In this document: piece after piece, positions 1 through 7,856 of the stretch
Layout: the number at the start of each line of letters is the position of its first letter
How positions within the stretch are numbered: position 1 is the first letter of the stretch
DNA from: Christensenella sp. UBA1260
GTDB taxonomy: Bacteria; Bacillota; Clostridia; Christensenellales; CAG-917
Assembly (NCBI GenBank): GCA_002308155.1
Contig: DBVQ01000097.1
Coordinates: forward strand, 21,706-33,537
DNA: 11,832 nucleotides
Reading direction: 5' to 3'
The notes under the pieces: generated by a model
What the model was told of the DNA's origin: nothing
The model's database searches: none
Seen by the model: the letters and a program-made list of their open reading frames with translations, nothing else
Program-made: the position numbers and the translations under genes

Positions 1-2750
1 GACAAGGCATAATCAAATCGGGCGGCGCGGTCGTTCCTGTTGATCCGAAATATCCGGACGACAGAATTGCATATATCATTGAAGATTCGTCCGCAAAGAC
101 GATTGTCACAACAAAAGAGATTGCAGAAGAAAAGAAGCAACTTATCGCAAAGGCAAATCTCAAAGTCATACTTATTGAAGAAGCTTTGAAATCCAAGAAG
201 ACGGCAAATCCGGATGTGGATATCCCGCAGTCTTCGCTTTGCTACATCATATACACGTCAGGTTCAACCGGCAAGCCGAAGGGCGTCATGATTGCGCACA
301 GAAATCTCGTCAACTATGTTGTGGACGGCTCCAATCGCGGCACGGAACTCTATCGCTCTATTGAGGGCGGTGCGGTTGCCTGCGCGTTTGCGTCCTTCTC
401 GTTTGACGCATCCATGCAGGAAGAGTGCGTCCCACTTTCACACGGCTACACGGTTGTCATTGCAACGGAAGAGGAGATTGAAAACCCACTTCTCCTTGCA
501 AAGACGTTGAAAGCTGAGGGCGTGAACATAATGTTCATGACGCCGTCTTTCGTGTCCAACTTTATTGATATGAAAGAGTTTGTCGATGCACTCAAAAACT
601 TCAAGGTGCTTGATATGGGCGCAGAGGCCGTTCCGCAGGAACTTTGCCAAAAGCTCAAATCTCTTGGCGTGACAGCACAAATCTACAACGGCTACGGTCC
701 AACCGAGACGACAATCACTTGCACATATCACAAGGTGCAGGACGAGTACGTGACAATCGGCAAACCGCTTGCCAACACGGCACTCTATATTCTTGACAAG
801 GCGGGACATATATTGCCAATTGATGCAATCGGCGATTTGACAATCGCGGGCGAGTGCGTGGGCATCGGCTATCTCGGCATGGACGACAAGACCAAAGAGA
901 AGTTCATAACCCTTGACGGCAATCGTGCATACAGAAGCGGCGACCTTGCAAGATACAATACAGAAGGCAACATTGAGTTCTTTGGCAGACTTGACAACCA
1001 AGTCAAACTCAGAGGCCTTAGAGTCGAGCTTGACGAGATTGAAAAGGCACTCAACTCCTATCCGAGCATTTCACGCAGCATAATCGTTGTCAAGACAAAC
1101 AACGTGGACGGCGATTATCTTGCCGCATATTTCACTGCGCCGTATGAAGTTGACACAGAGGATCTCACAAAACACATGGCAAAGACGCTCACGCCGTACA
1201 TGATCCCGAAGGTCATAATCCAACTTGACAAGATGCCTTTGACCGCAAGCGGCAAGATTGACAAGAAGGCACTTCCTGAGCCTGAAGTCAAGACAGCGGA
1301 AAACAAGGGCGAAAAGAAGCAGGCGAGAAACGAGCTTGAAAAGAAACTTGTGCAAATCTTTGCCAAGGCTCTCGGCGCCAATGAAATCGGCATTGACGAG
1401 GACTTCTTTGACCTCGGCGGCACATCGCTCTCCGCATCCAAGATTGCAATGCTCGCAATCCAGTTTGGCGTGCCTGTTGCATATAAGGACGTGTTTGACT
1501 ATCCAACCGTATTGGAACTTGAAAAGCACATAAAAGAGCAGAGTGGCGAAAAGCAAGAAGCGCAAGAAGAGCAAGAGGCAGTCGTTGTCAACTCACTTGA
1601 CTACAACACTGTGAGATTCATAAACGACGTCAAATGCTCACGTCCGCTCGGCAAAGTGCTTGTGACAGGCGTCACGGGCTTCCTTGGCATACACATCTTA
1701 AAAGAATTGCTTGACGAAGACAAAGAGTGTGTCGTGCTTGTGCGCTCTTCAAAGATTGACGCAAAGACAAGGCTCCAAGGGCTTTTGGCATACTACTTTG
1801 ACTCTCCGCTTCAAGACAAACTTGAAAAGCTTGTGACGATTGTGGATTCCGACATCACGGACGACAACCTCAAAGCAAAACTTGAAAAAGTGAAGTTTGA
1901 CACAATCATAAACTGCGCGGCGCTTGTCAAACACTTTGCGGTGGATGACAGCATTGAAAGAGTCAACGTCGGCGGTGTCAAAAACCTCATTGTGATTGCA
2001 AAAGAGAGGGGTGTACGCCTTGTTCAAATCTCCACGCTCTCTGTTGCGGGCGAGAATATCGACGGCAAGTTTGAAGACAGCTTCCGCATGAAAGAGAATA
2101 TGCTTGACATCGGTCAAGACATCTCCAACAAATACGTGCACTCCAAGTTCAACGCCGAAAAGGCAATCCTTGAAGGCGCGGACGACGGTCTTGACGGCAA
2201 GGTTATCAGAGTCGGCAACCTCATGAGCAGAGCAAGCGACGGCGAGTTCCAAGCCAACTCAATCACAAACGGATTTATGAGAGACCTGAAAGGCTATGCC
2301 ACGCTCCACAAGTTCCCTGTCAACTCAATGGATGCAAGCGTTGACTTCACGCCGATTGACGAGGTTGCAAAGGCAATACTTTTGCTTGCAACGACGGACA
2401 AGAAGTTTACGGTCTTCCATGCCGCCAACTCACATGCAGTGCAGATGGGCGACATCATTGCGATTATGAACAAACTCGGCTACAAGATTGACGTTGTCAG
2501 CGACGAAGAGTTCTATGAGGCAATGAAGGTCATGATGGCAGACGAAACAAAGAGCATGCTCGTCTCTTCGCTCATCAACTACGCTTCAAGCGATGCGCAC
2601 ACACACGCGTTCATATTGACAGACAACGAGTTCACCAACAAGGCGCTCTATCATCTCGGCTACAAGTGGCCGATCACAGACGACAAATATCTTGAGCAGG
2701 CAATCAACTCGCTTGCCACGCTCAACTTCTTCACAAGGACGGACATCTGA
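1..2750 (+). CDS. Nonribosomal peptide synthetase, C-terminal part (A-T-reductase), 5' partial
   Basis: The reading frame is open from base 3 to the TGA at 2748-2750 (915 residues visible); the true start lies outside the window. First comes an adenylation domain, which activates an amino or other carboxylic acid as its AMP ester. Its A2-like core is at the left edge, A3 YTSGSTGKPKG at 252-284, A5 NGYGPTETT near 690-716, A7 YRSGDLAR near 930-953, A8 GRLDNQVKLRG near 984-1016, and the A10 lysine of SGKIDKK at 1254. A carrier (T) domain follows at about 1327-1545, with LGGTS and its phosphopantetheine serine at 1425-1427. Last is an extended short-chain-dehydrogenase thioester reductase domain from about 1650 to the end, with NADPH-loop GVTGFLG at 1668-1688 and catalytic YxxxK (Tyr 2133, Lys 2145). 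This order is typical of a terminal NRPS module released reductively as an aldehyde or alcohol. Carboxylic acid reductases and Lys2 share A-T-R, so an upstream condensation domain cannot be confirmed here. Confidence 0.93.
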   Translation, partial: QGIIKSGGAVVPVDPKYPDDRIAYIIEDSSAKTIVTTKEIAEEKKQLIAKANLKVILIEEALKSKKTANPDVDIPQSSLCYIIYTSGSTGKPKGVMIAHRNLVNYVVDGSNRGTELYRSIEGGAVACAFASFSFDASMQEECVPLSHGYTVVIATEEEIENPLLLAKTLKAEGVNIMFMTPSFVSNFIDMKEFVDALKNFKVLDMGAEAVPQELCQKLKSLGVTAQIYNGYGPTETTITCTYHKVQDEYVTIGKPLANTALYILDKAGHILPIDAIGDLTIAGECVGIGYLGMDDKTKEKFITLDGNRAYRSGDLARYNTEGNIEFFGRLDNQVKLRGLRVELDEIEKALNSYPSISRSIIVVKTNNVDGDYLAAYFTAPYEVDTEDLTKHMAKTLTPYMIPKVIIQLDKMPLTASGKIDKKALPEPEVKTAENKGEKKQARNELEKKLVQIFAKALGANEIGIDEDFFDLGGTSLSASKIAMLAIQFGVPVAYKDVFDYPTVLELEKHIKEQSGEKQEAQEEQEAVVVNSLDYNTVRFINDVKCSRPLGKVLVTGVTGFLGIHILKELLDEDKECVVLVRSSKIDAKTRLQGLLAYYFDSPLQDKLEKLVTIVDSDITDDNLKAKLEKVKFDTIINCAALVKHFAVDDSIERVNVGGVKNLIVIAKERGVRLVQISTLSVAGENIDGKFEDSFRMKENMLDIGQDISNKYVHSKFNAEKAILEGADDGLDGKVIRVGNLMSRASDGEFQANSITNGFMRDLKGYATLHKFPVNSMDASVDFTPIDEVAKAILLLATTDKKFTVFHAANSHAVQMGDIIAIMNKLGYKIDVVSDEEFYEAMKVMMADETKSMLVSSLINYASSDAHTHAFILTDNEFTNKALYHLGYKWPITDDKYLEQAINSLATLNFFTRTDI

Positions 2751-4519
2751 TGGAAAGAAATACAAAGCTCATAGACAAAAAGTTCTATCAATACTTATTG
2801 CCATCCGTCATGATGATATTCGCCCTGCAATTTGGGTCGCTTCTTGACGGCATCATCATTGGCAACTTGATAGGTCCAAACGCACTCACTGCGGACTCTC
2901 TTGTCATGCCTGTTTTGTACATTGTGCAAATCCCCGGATTCGCGCTTGGCGCAGGCGGTTCAATCGTAATCGCCAATTTGCTCGGCAAGCGCAATTTGGA
3001 GCAGGCAAACAAGGTGTTTTCCGGTTGCCTTATTTTTGGCACGGCGATTTCGTGCGTATTTTCAATCATCTCGCCGTTTGCGTCAAGACCACTTGCAACG
3101 CTGTTTGCTGAGTCGCTCACAGAGTATTCCTATCAATACATCTTCATCTACATGGTGACCGACCCTGTCTTGATGCTCGCTATCATGCTCGCATCGTTCA
3201 TTGCAGTTGACAACAATCCAAAGTTGTCCGCAGCGTTCTATATCGTTGCAAACGCAGTGAAGGTCGGGTCAGAAGTTTTGTTCATCAAGGTTGCAAATAT
3301 GGGCGTTTACGGTGCGGCACTATCCACATCGTTTGGCTATGCGATTGCGCTTGTGATGCTTGTGTTCTACGTCAAATCAAAGAAACGTATGCTTCATTTC
3401 ACTTTCAATTTGAAGGGCTCTTTGCAGGAGATGAAGAACACGCTCAAAGCATCCACGCCGAACATATTGACCTTCTTGTTGCTTGCAACGCAGACGTTTG
3501 TCATCAACATCGTCTTCAGCCGTATGATAACCGACCCGGTTGATCTTGTCATATTCGGGCTTGTCAGCAACTTGATCTTCGTGTTTGACCTGTTTTCGGG
3601 CGGCATACTTGGGCTTATTCCAACGATATGCGGCGTGCTGTATGGCGAAAAGGACATATATTCGCTCAGGTCAATACTCAAAAAGATATACATTGCCAAC
3701 ATCATCGTCACCGCGGTTATCACCGCAATCATAATGGCGTGGCCGCAGGGCTATGCGATTGTGTTTGGCTACAACGATGCGGAGGGGATGGAATATGCGT
3801 CCTTAATCATCAGGCTATATCTCATATCGGCAATACCGCTTGAAATCAACAAGTTTTCAACCAGCTATTATCCGTCCATTGACAAGAGCATTCCATCTGT
3901 GCTCGCAGTCGTGCTGAGAGAAGGCGTATTCATTATTCCGCTCACGCTCGTGCTGTTGAAGACGAACGGCATGGTTGGCTATTCAATTGCAAGAGTTGTC
4001 ACCGAGGTCGCGGCGCTCATTGTCACGTATGCGTTTGTGTTTATATACGAAACAAAGCACAAACAGTACAAGGGTTTGTTTATGCTTGAGAAGAGCGATT
4101 TGAACACGTTTGACATCTCGGTTGAAAACAAGATTGAAAGTGCGGCAACCGCATCAAAAGAGGTGGCGGATTTTGCGCTCGAGCATGGAGTTGACAACCG
4201 CAACGCTCAAATCCTTGCGCTTGCAACTGAAGAAATGATTGACAACATAGTGTATTATGGCTACAAACGCCAAACGGCAAACTATATTGACGTAAACGTC
4301 AAAGTGAGTGAAGACGAGTTGCTTTTGCGTATTCGCGACGACGGTATGCCGTTTGACCCAACAAAATATGAGTTTGAAAAAGACGATCAGTACCTTACAG
4401 GCGGCATTGCAATCATCACCGCACTTGCCGACGAACTCAACTATATGAGGGTGCTGAATCTCAACAATACAGTAATAAAACTTAAATTAGGAGAGCAAAC
4501 AAATGGAAATCAAAATTGA
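2750..4519 (+). CDS. MATE-family exporter fused to a C-terminal RsbW/SpoIIAB-like ATPase domain
   Basis: This is a 589-residue protein. Residues 1 to about 440 are strongly hydrophobic with about 12 predicted membrane spans and MATE-like sequence (for example GSIVIANLLGKRNLEQAN after the second span), indicating a cation-coupled multidrug/metabolite exporter. MATE proteins are usually about 450 residues. The extra 140 residues form a cytoplasmic GHKL ATPase domain of the anti-sigma-factor kinase type: N-box EEMIDN (Glu495, Asn499), G1 box DDGMPFDP (Asp530, Gly532) and G2 GGIAIITALADE from residue 551. Such domains phosphorylate a serine of an STAS partner, and an STAS gene is next. The ATG shares one base with the NRPS stop (TGATG), suggesting translational coupling. 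The likely role is export of the NRPS product with a built-in signalling domain; the substrate is inferred only from context. Confidence 0.92.
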   Translation: MERNTKLIDKKFYQYLLPSVMMIFALQFGSLLDGIIIGNLIGPNALTADSLVMPVLYIVQIPGFALGAGGSIVIANLLGKRNLEQANKVFSGCLIFGTAISCVFSIISPFASRPLATLFAESLTEYSYQYIFIYMVTDPVLMLAIMLASFIAVDNNPKLSAAFYIVANAVKVGSEVLFIKVANMGVYGAALSTSFGYAIALVMLVFYVKSKKRMLHFTFNLKGSLQEMKNTLKASTPNILTFLLLATQTFVINIVFSRMITDPVDLVIFGLVSNLIFVFDLFSGGILGLIPTICGVLYGEKDIYSLRSILKKIYIANIIVTAVITAIIMAWPQGYAIVFGYNDAEGMEYASLIIRLYLISAIPLEINKFSTSYYPSIDKSIPSVLAVVLREGVFIIPLTLVLLKTNGMVGYSIARVVTEVAALIVTYAFVFIYETKHKQYKGLFMLEKSDLNTFDISVENKIESAATASKEVADFALEHGVDNRNAQILALATEEMIDNIVYYGYKRQTANYIDVNVKVSEDELLLRIRDDGMPFDPTKYEFEKDDQYLTGGIAIITALADELNYMRVLNLNNTVIKLKLGEQTNGNQN

Positions 4520-4799
4520 ACATGGCGAAGCCTTTAAAGTTTCAGCAAAGGGCAGACTTGACACGGTCACATCCGTTGACTTTGACAACGCTATCAAAAA
4601 CGAAACCATCAGCGAAAACTTGGTCATCATTGACTTTGCCGACATCGAGTACATCTCGTCCGCAGGTCTTCGTGTGCTGCTTGCTTTGAAGCGTACGCTC
4701 GACGAGCAGGGCAAAGAACTTGAAATCCACAACATCAACGCCGTTGTGCGTGAGATTTTCACAGTGACCGGATTTATCAACGCACTCACGATAAAGTAA
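4503..4799 (+). CDS. STAS-domain anti-sigma-factor antagonist (RsbV/SpoIIAA-like)
   Basis: This 98-residue protein is a single STAS domain, the usual length for RsbV/SpoIIAA. The signature DFADIEYISSAGLRVLL is at residues 44-60. By hand alignment with the Asp-Ser-Ser/Thr-Gly motif of RsbV, Ser53 is the expected phosphorylation site; Ser52 and Ala54 replace the flanking Asp and Ser/Thr. In the family, the unphosphorylated form binds an RsbW-type kinase and displaces its other partner, while phosphorylation by that kinase releases it. The start overlaps the end of the MATE-kinase gene by 17 bases. It has a good ribosome site, AGGAGAG, at 4489-4495 inside that gene, so both should be made together. 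Its likely kinase is the tail of the preceding protein and its likely phosphatase is the next gene. Confidence 0.94.
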   Translation: MEIKIEHGEAFKVSAKGRLDTVTSVDFDNAIKNETISENLVIIDFADIEYISSAGLRVLLALKRTLDEQGKELEIHNINAVVREIFTVTGFINALTIK

Positions 4800-4811
4800 G
4801 GAGACCGCTTT

Positions 4812-7010
4812 ATGCGACTGAATATCAGAGCCAAAATCATACTCATCGGAGCAGGGCTTTCAACCCTGCTTATGCTCGTTGCGTTTTTGGTCAGCTTTTT
4901 GGTCTATCGCGAGAGGGCAAAAGATACTTTCTACAAATCGCTTGATACTTGTGCGGAAGAACTCAACAAGTTCTTTTACACCGACAATATATGTGCAGAC
5001 GTAAGCGATATTTATGGTTATGTTATTGTGCAAAGATATAATAATGACCCAAACAATGAACAGATGGACGAATATCTTGCCAATAGACACAAAGACGATC
5101 CGAGTGTGCTTGACAACATGCCGGAGTATCAAAAAAAGTATGAGTATTATTCTCAAGACAAATACGGTCAGTTGTATATTAGAGATGGCAAGATCGGAGG
5201 TCTGGGCTTGTCTTGGGAAAGTGCTGCTTGGAGGAGCACGTATTTCCAAGTTTCGGCACAGCTCACCGCTGCCTATGCAATAAAGGGCGTAAACTATGCT
5301 TTTGTGGCGTACAGAGACGCAGACAGAAACAGACTTGTCTATCTCATTGACTGCACCTACCGTCTTAATAGTACATATGACGAGAATAGCCGTTTGACGG
5401 GAGACTATGTTGAGGTGTCCGAGCAAAACATCTCTGCCAAGCCAAATGAAAATGGATATGGAGATTTTGAAATTGGCGAACAGACGTATTTGTTCTTTGA
5501 CCTTTATTACGACACGGTGGATAACGAAGATAATAAAGTTCACGAATACATCGGCACGGCATATATCGTGTATGACGAGCACTCCGTCCAATCGGAAATC
5601 AATTCCTTCTTGTACACAGAGCTCATTGCGCTCTTTGCGGCGACGATTGTGCTTGTCATTGCCTATGCAATCATAGCGTATTTCGTCATTGTCAAAAACA
5701 TCACCAAGCTCAACGAGTCCACAAAGTCGTTTACCAAGAGAGCGCTTGAGGGCGAAAAGCTTGAGGTTATAGACCCGTCCGTCAAATCCAAGGACGAGCT
5801 CGGCGTGCTGTCCGATTCGTTTGTTGCGCTTGAACAAGAAATCATCCGCTACACAGACAAGATTGCAAGCGATGCGCAGGAGAAGGCAAACATGAATGCC
5901 GAACTCAACATCGCAACGCAAATCCAAATGGAAGATTTGCCTGCATCGTCCTATGCTGACGACAAGGTGACTATTGCGGCAAGCATCACGCCTGCCAAGG
6001 AAGTCGGCGGCGACTTCTATGATTATTTCTACATCGACGACAAACACTTGGCAGTCATCGTTGCAGACGTCAGCGGCAAGGGCGTGCCGGCAGCACTCTT
6101 TATGATGAAGGCAAAAGAGCTCATCAAGACGAAACTCAGAGAGAAAAAGGCACTTGCCGACACGATGTTCGAGGTCAACAATACTTTGCTTGAAGGCAAC
6201 AAGACGGGGCTCTTTGTCACGGCGTTTGTCGGCATCATTGACATCAAGACAAAGGCAATGCAATTCGTCAGTGCAGGGCATGAAAGACCATACCTTGTAG
6301 GCGACGAAATCGTGCGTGTCGAAGAGGATGCAAACTTCGTGCTTGGCGGCATCAAAAACTTTAAATACGCAGTTAATAACATCAAAATCGACGATAAACG
6401 TCTGTTTGTGTTCACTGACGGCTTGAACGAAGCAATCAACAACGATAATCAGGAGTTTGATTATGCAGGCATTGTGCGCTCTCTTGAAAGCAGCAAAGAC
6501 CTTGGCTTCTCAGGCGTTTTGGATGCGGTCAAATCTGACCTCAAAGACTTTGTCGGCGACAAGGAAGCCTTTGACGACGTGACGCTCTTGCTCATAGAAC
6601 TTGCTCGTCCCAACGAACTCAACCTGACTTTTACTAGCCCCGATTTGAGCGTCATTGAAACAGTCACGGACAAGTTCAACGAGACATTCAAACACGCTCC
6701 AAAAGAGACGCTGGCCAAGATGGATATAGTCATTGACGAGATGCTCAACAACTACGTGTCATACGAGAGCAACAAGCAAGGCTATCAAATCAGCGTCTGT
6801 GCAAAAGAGATTGACGGAGTGTTGTCGCTTGTGTTTATCACCAACGGAGACGAGTTTGACACGCTGTCCATAAAGGACAAACATATAAACGATGCGACCG
6901 AAGGCGAGATAGGCGGCTTTGGCATCACAATCACAAGAAGCATCGCGGACGACATAAAGTATGAGCGCAAGGGCGGCAAAAACATCCTAATAGTCAAAAA
7001 GAAGATTTAA
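4812..7010 (+). CDS. Membrane SpoIIE/RsbU-type Ser phosphatase with HAMP and C-terminal GHKL ATPase-like domain
   Basis: This is a 732-residue protein. It has a membrane span at about residues 9-31, an outside domain of about 235 residues, a second span at about 269-295, a HAMP-like linker to about 350, then a PP2C-type phosphatase domain at about 375-595. Metal-binding signatures are EVGGDFYD (397-404), VADVSGKG (Asp419), FTDG (Asp536) and FDDVT (Asp588/Asp589). The family removes phosphate from STAS proteins, here probably the upstream one. A GHKL-like domain follows (about 610-732) with N-box DEMLNN (Glu643, Asn647) and G2 GGFGITITRS. Its G1 box reads ITNGDEFD, so Thr677 and Asn678 stand where the MATE fusion has Asp-Asp, and ATP binding may be weak or lost. 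The ribosome site AAGGAGA at 4798-4804 overlaps the STAS stop codon. The outside domain probably senses a signal; I do not recognise its family with certainty (Cache-like is possible). Confidence 0.93.
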   Translation: MRLNIRAKIILIGAGLSTLLMLVAFLVSFLVYRERAKDTFYKSLDTCAEELNKFFYTDNICADVSDIYGYVIVQRYNNDPNNEQMDEYLANRHKDDPSVLDNMPEYQKKYEYYSQDKYGQLYIRDGKIGGLGLSWESAAWRSTYFQVSAQLTAAYAIKGVNYAFVAYRDADRNRLVYLIDCTYRLNSTYDENSRLTGDYVEVSEQNISAKPNENGYGDFEIGEQTYLFFDLYYDTVDNEDNKVHEYIGTAYIVYDEHSVQSEINSFLYTELIALFAATIVLVIAYAIIAYFVIVKNITKLNESTKSFTKRALEGEKLEVIDPSVKSKDELGVLSDSFVALEQEIIRYTDKIASDAQEKANMNAELNIATQIQMEDLPASSYADDKVTIAASITPAKEVGGDFYDYFYIDDKHLAVIVADVSGKGVPAALFMMKAKELIKTKLREKKALADTMFEVNNTLLEGNKTGLFVTAFVGIIDIKTKAMQFVSAGHERPYLVGDEIVRVEEDANFVLGGIKNFKYAVNNIKIDDKRLFVFTDGLNEAINNDNQEFDYAGIVRSLESSKDLGFSGVLDAVKSDLKDFVGDKEAFDDVTLLLIELARPNELNLTFTSPDLSVIETVTDKFNETFKHAPKETLAKMDIVIDEMLNNYVSYESNKQGYQISVCAKEIDGVLSLVFITNGDEFDTLSIKDKHINDATEGEIGGFGITITRSIADDIKYERKGGKNILIVKKKI

Positions 7011-7016
7011 AACGCA

Positions 7017-7610
7017 ATGGACGAGATTGTTGTGAAACTTGCAGATACAAACAAAGTGACTTGGCAGGACGCCAAGTCGCTTTCGTATGTTTTGGGTGCG
7101 GATATCGCCGCTGCAGACAAATACGTGCAGGAAGAAGACAAAGTTGCGCATATCGTCTCCGCATACTTCAAGCGCAAATATATCGGCGATTGGCAGGTTG
7201 CCGAGGGCGGCAAACCGCTTGCCGTGGGCAAGCACTTCAACGTCTCGCACACAAATGGCGCAGTCGTGTTTGTTGAGAGCACAAACGAAATCGGCATTGA
7301 CATAGAAAAGATTCGCCCCGCAGACCAAGACTTGCGCCGCTATATTTCAAACGACACAGAATATGCCTTCATAACCGACGACAAATCCTTCTTTGAGGTC
7401 TGGACGGCAAAGGAGAGCCTTGTCAAAGCAACAGGCGAGGGGATTGCCTCTCCGTGCAAAATCCCAGCCTTGCCCATTGACGGCGCAAAAACCTACAATG
7501 GCACGACTTTCTTTTCTCAGCACGCCACCTTCAGCGACTACGTCCTCTCCGTCACCCGCTCAGGCAACACTCCATTTGCTTTGCAAATCGTCCCCGAATC
7601 CATTCGTTAA
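7017..7610 (+). CDS. Sfp-type 4'-phosphopantetheinyl transferase
   Basis: This 197-residue protein transfers phosphopantetheine from CoA to the carrier-domain serine of an NRPS. The recognisable Sfp-family motifs are FNVSHTNGAVVFV in the middle, IGIDIEKI with metal-binding Asp95 and Glu97, and WTAKESLVKATGEG with Trp129, Lys132, Glu133 and Lys137. It lies 6 bases after the phosphatase stop, and the NRPS earlier in the same operon is its obvious substrate (serine codon 1425-1427). No strong ribosome site precedes the ATG at 7017, so it may depend on coupling to the preceding gene. It is slightly shorter than Bacillus Sfp (about 224 residues) but has all the core motifs. A wider role on other carrier proteins cannot be excluded. 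Confidence 0.94.
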   Translation: MDEIVVKLADTNKVTWQDAKSLSYVLGADIAAADKYVQEEDKVAHIVSAYFKRKYIGDWQVAEGGKPLAVGKHFNVSHTNGAVVFVESTNEIGIDIEKIRPADQDLRRYISNDTEYAFITDDKSFFEVWTAKESLVKATGEGIASPCKIPALPIDGAKTYNGTTFFSQHATFSDYVLSVTRSGNTPFALQIVPESIR

Positions 7611-7685
7611 AACCCCCACAACAAAAAAACAAAAACGAACCACTTTCAATATATTTATAAGAAACTGCGCGTCAGCGCAAATCAA

Positions 7686-7755
7686 GCACAAAATCTCTGC
7701 GAGATACAAGCATAAACAATTTTGTTCTTGTAAAGTTTAGCAAGAGATTTTGTGC
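7686..7755. repeat. Long stem-loop with nested inverted repeats
   Basis: GCACAAAATCTCT at 7686-7698 is the exact reverse complement of 7743-7755. Inside lie ACAAG/CTTGT (7706-7710, 7727-7731) and TAAAC/GTTTA (7713-7717, 7735-7739). A competing small hairpin, ATCTC-TGC-GAGAT (7693-7705), uses part of the left outer arm. On the + strand this would lie in the 3' end of the biosynthetic operon transcript, but no T-run follows, so it is not a classical terminator. Confidence 0.6.
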
Positions 7756-7772
7756 GCGAAGACTACCAAAAT

Positions 7773-7797
7773 GCGCACCATCATTGGTCACGCTTTT
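7773..7797 (+). terminator. Candidate terminator of the NRPS-PPTase operon
   Basis: GCGCACCA (7773-7780) pairs with TGGTCACGC (7785-7793) across a TCAT loop with a small internal bulge, followed by TTTT. It is the first hairpin with a T-run after the PPTase stop at 7610, so it is the best candidate end of that transcript. The stem is imperfect and the T-run short, so termination may be partial. Confidence 0.45.
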
Positions 7798-7800
7798 AGA

Positions 7801-7829
7801 AAAACAAAAAGCGCACCAAACGGTACGCA
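7801..7829 (-). terminator. Orphan terminator-like hairpin after a tRNA-Ile 3'-end copy
   Basis: Read on the - strand, GCGTACC pairs with GGTGCGC across a GTTT loop (one G-U pair), then comes TTTTTGTTTT. It directly follows the duplicated tRNA-Ile end at 7831-7854, just as the true terminator follows the real tRNA. On the + strand the stem has a C-A mismatch, so the - strand is the better fit. Confidence 0.55.
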
Positions 7830-7830
7830 T

Positions 7831-7854
7831 TTTTGGTAGGAATGGGTGGACTCG
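7831..7854 (-). repeat. 24-base copy of the tRNA-Ile 3' end (att-like)
   Basis: This stretch is identical to 8077-8100. It covers the encoded CCA, the 3' acceptor strand and the 3' strand of the T arm of tRNA-Ile, plus four bases after the tRNA. The rest of the tRNA is absent: sequence diverges at 7855. tRNA 3' ends are the usual attachment sites of integrating elements, which makes a 246-base-apart direct repeat suggestive. No element genes are present. Confidence 0.75.
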
Positions 7855-7856
7855 TA

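Noticed and set aside
4860..6281. 473-codon open frame on the - strand inside the phosphatase gene
   Set aside because: It is a mirror of the phosphatase coding frame caused by codon bias; the + strand has full domain motifs and the - strand product has none and no ribosome site.
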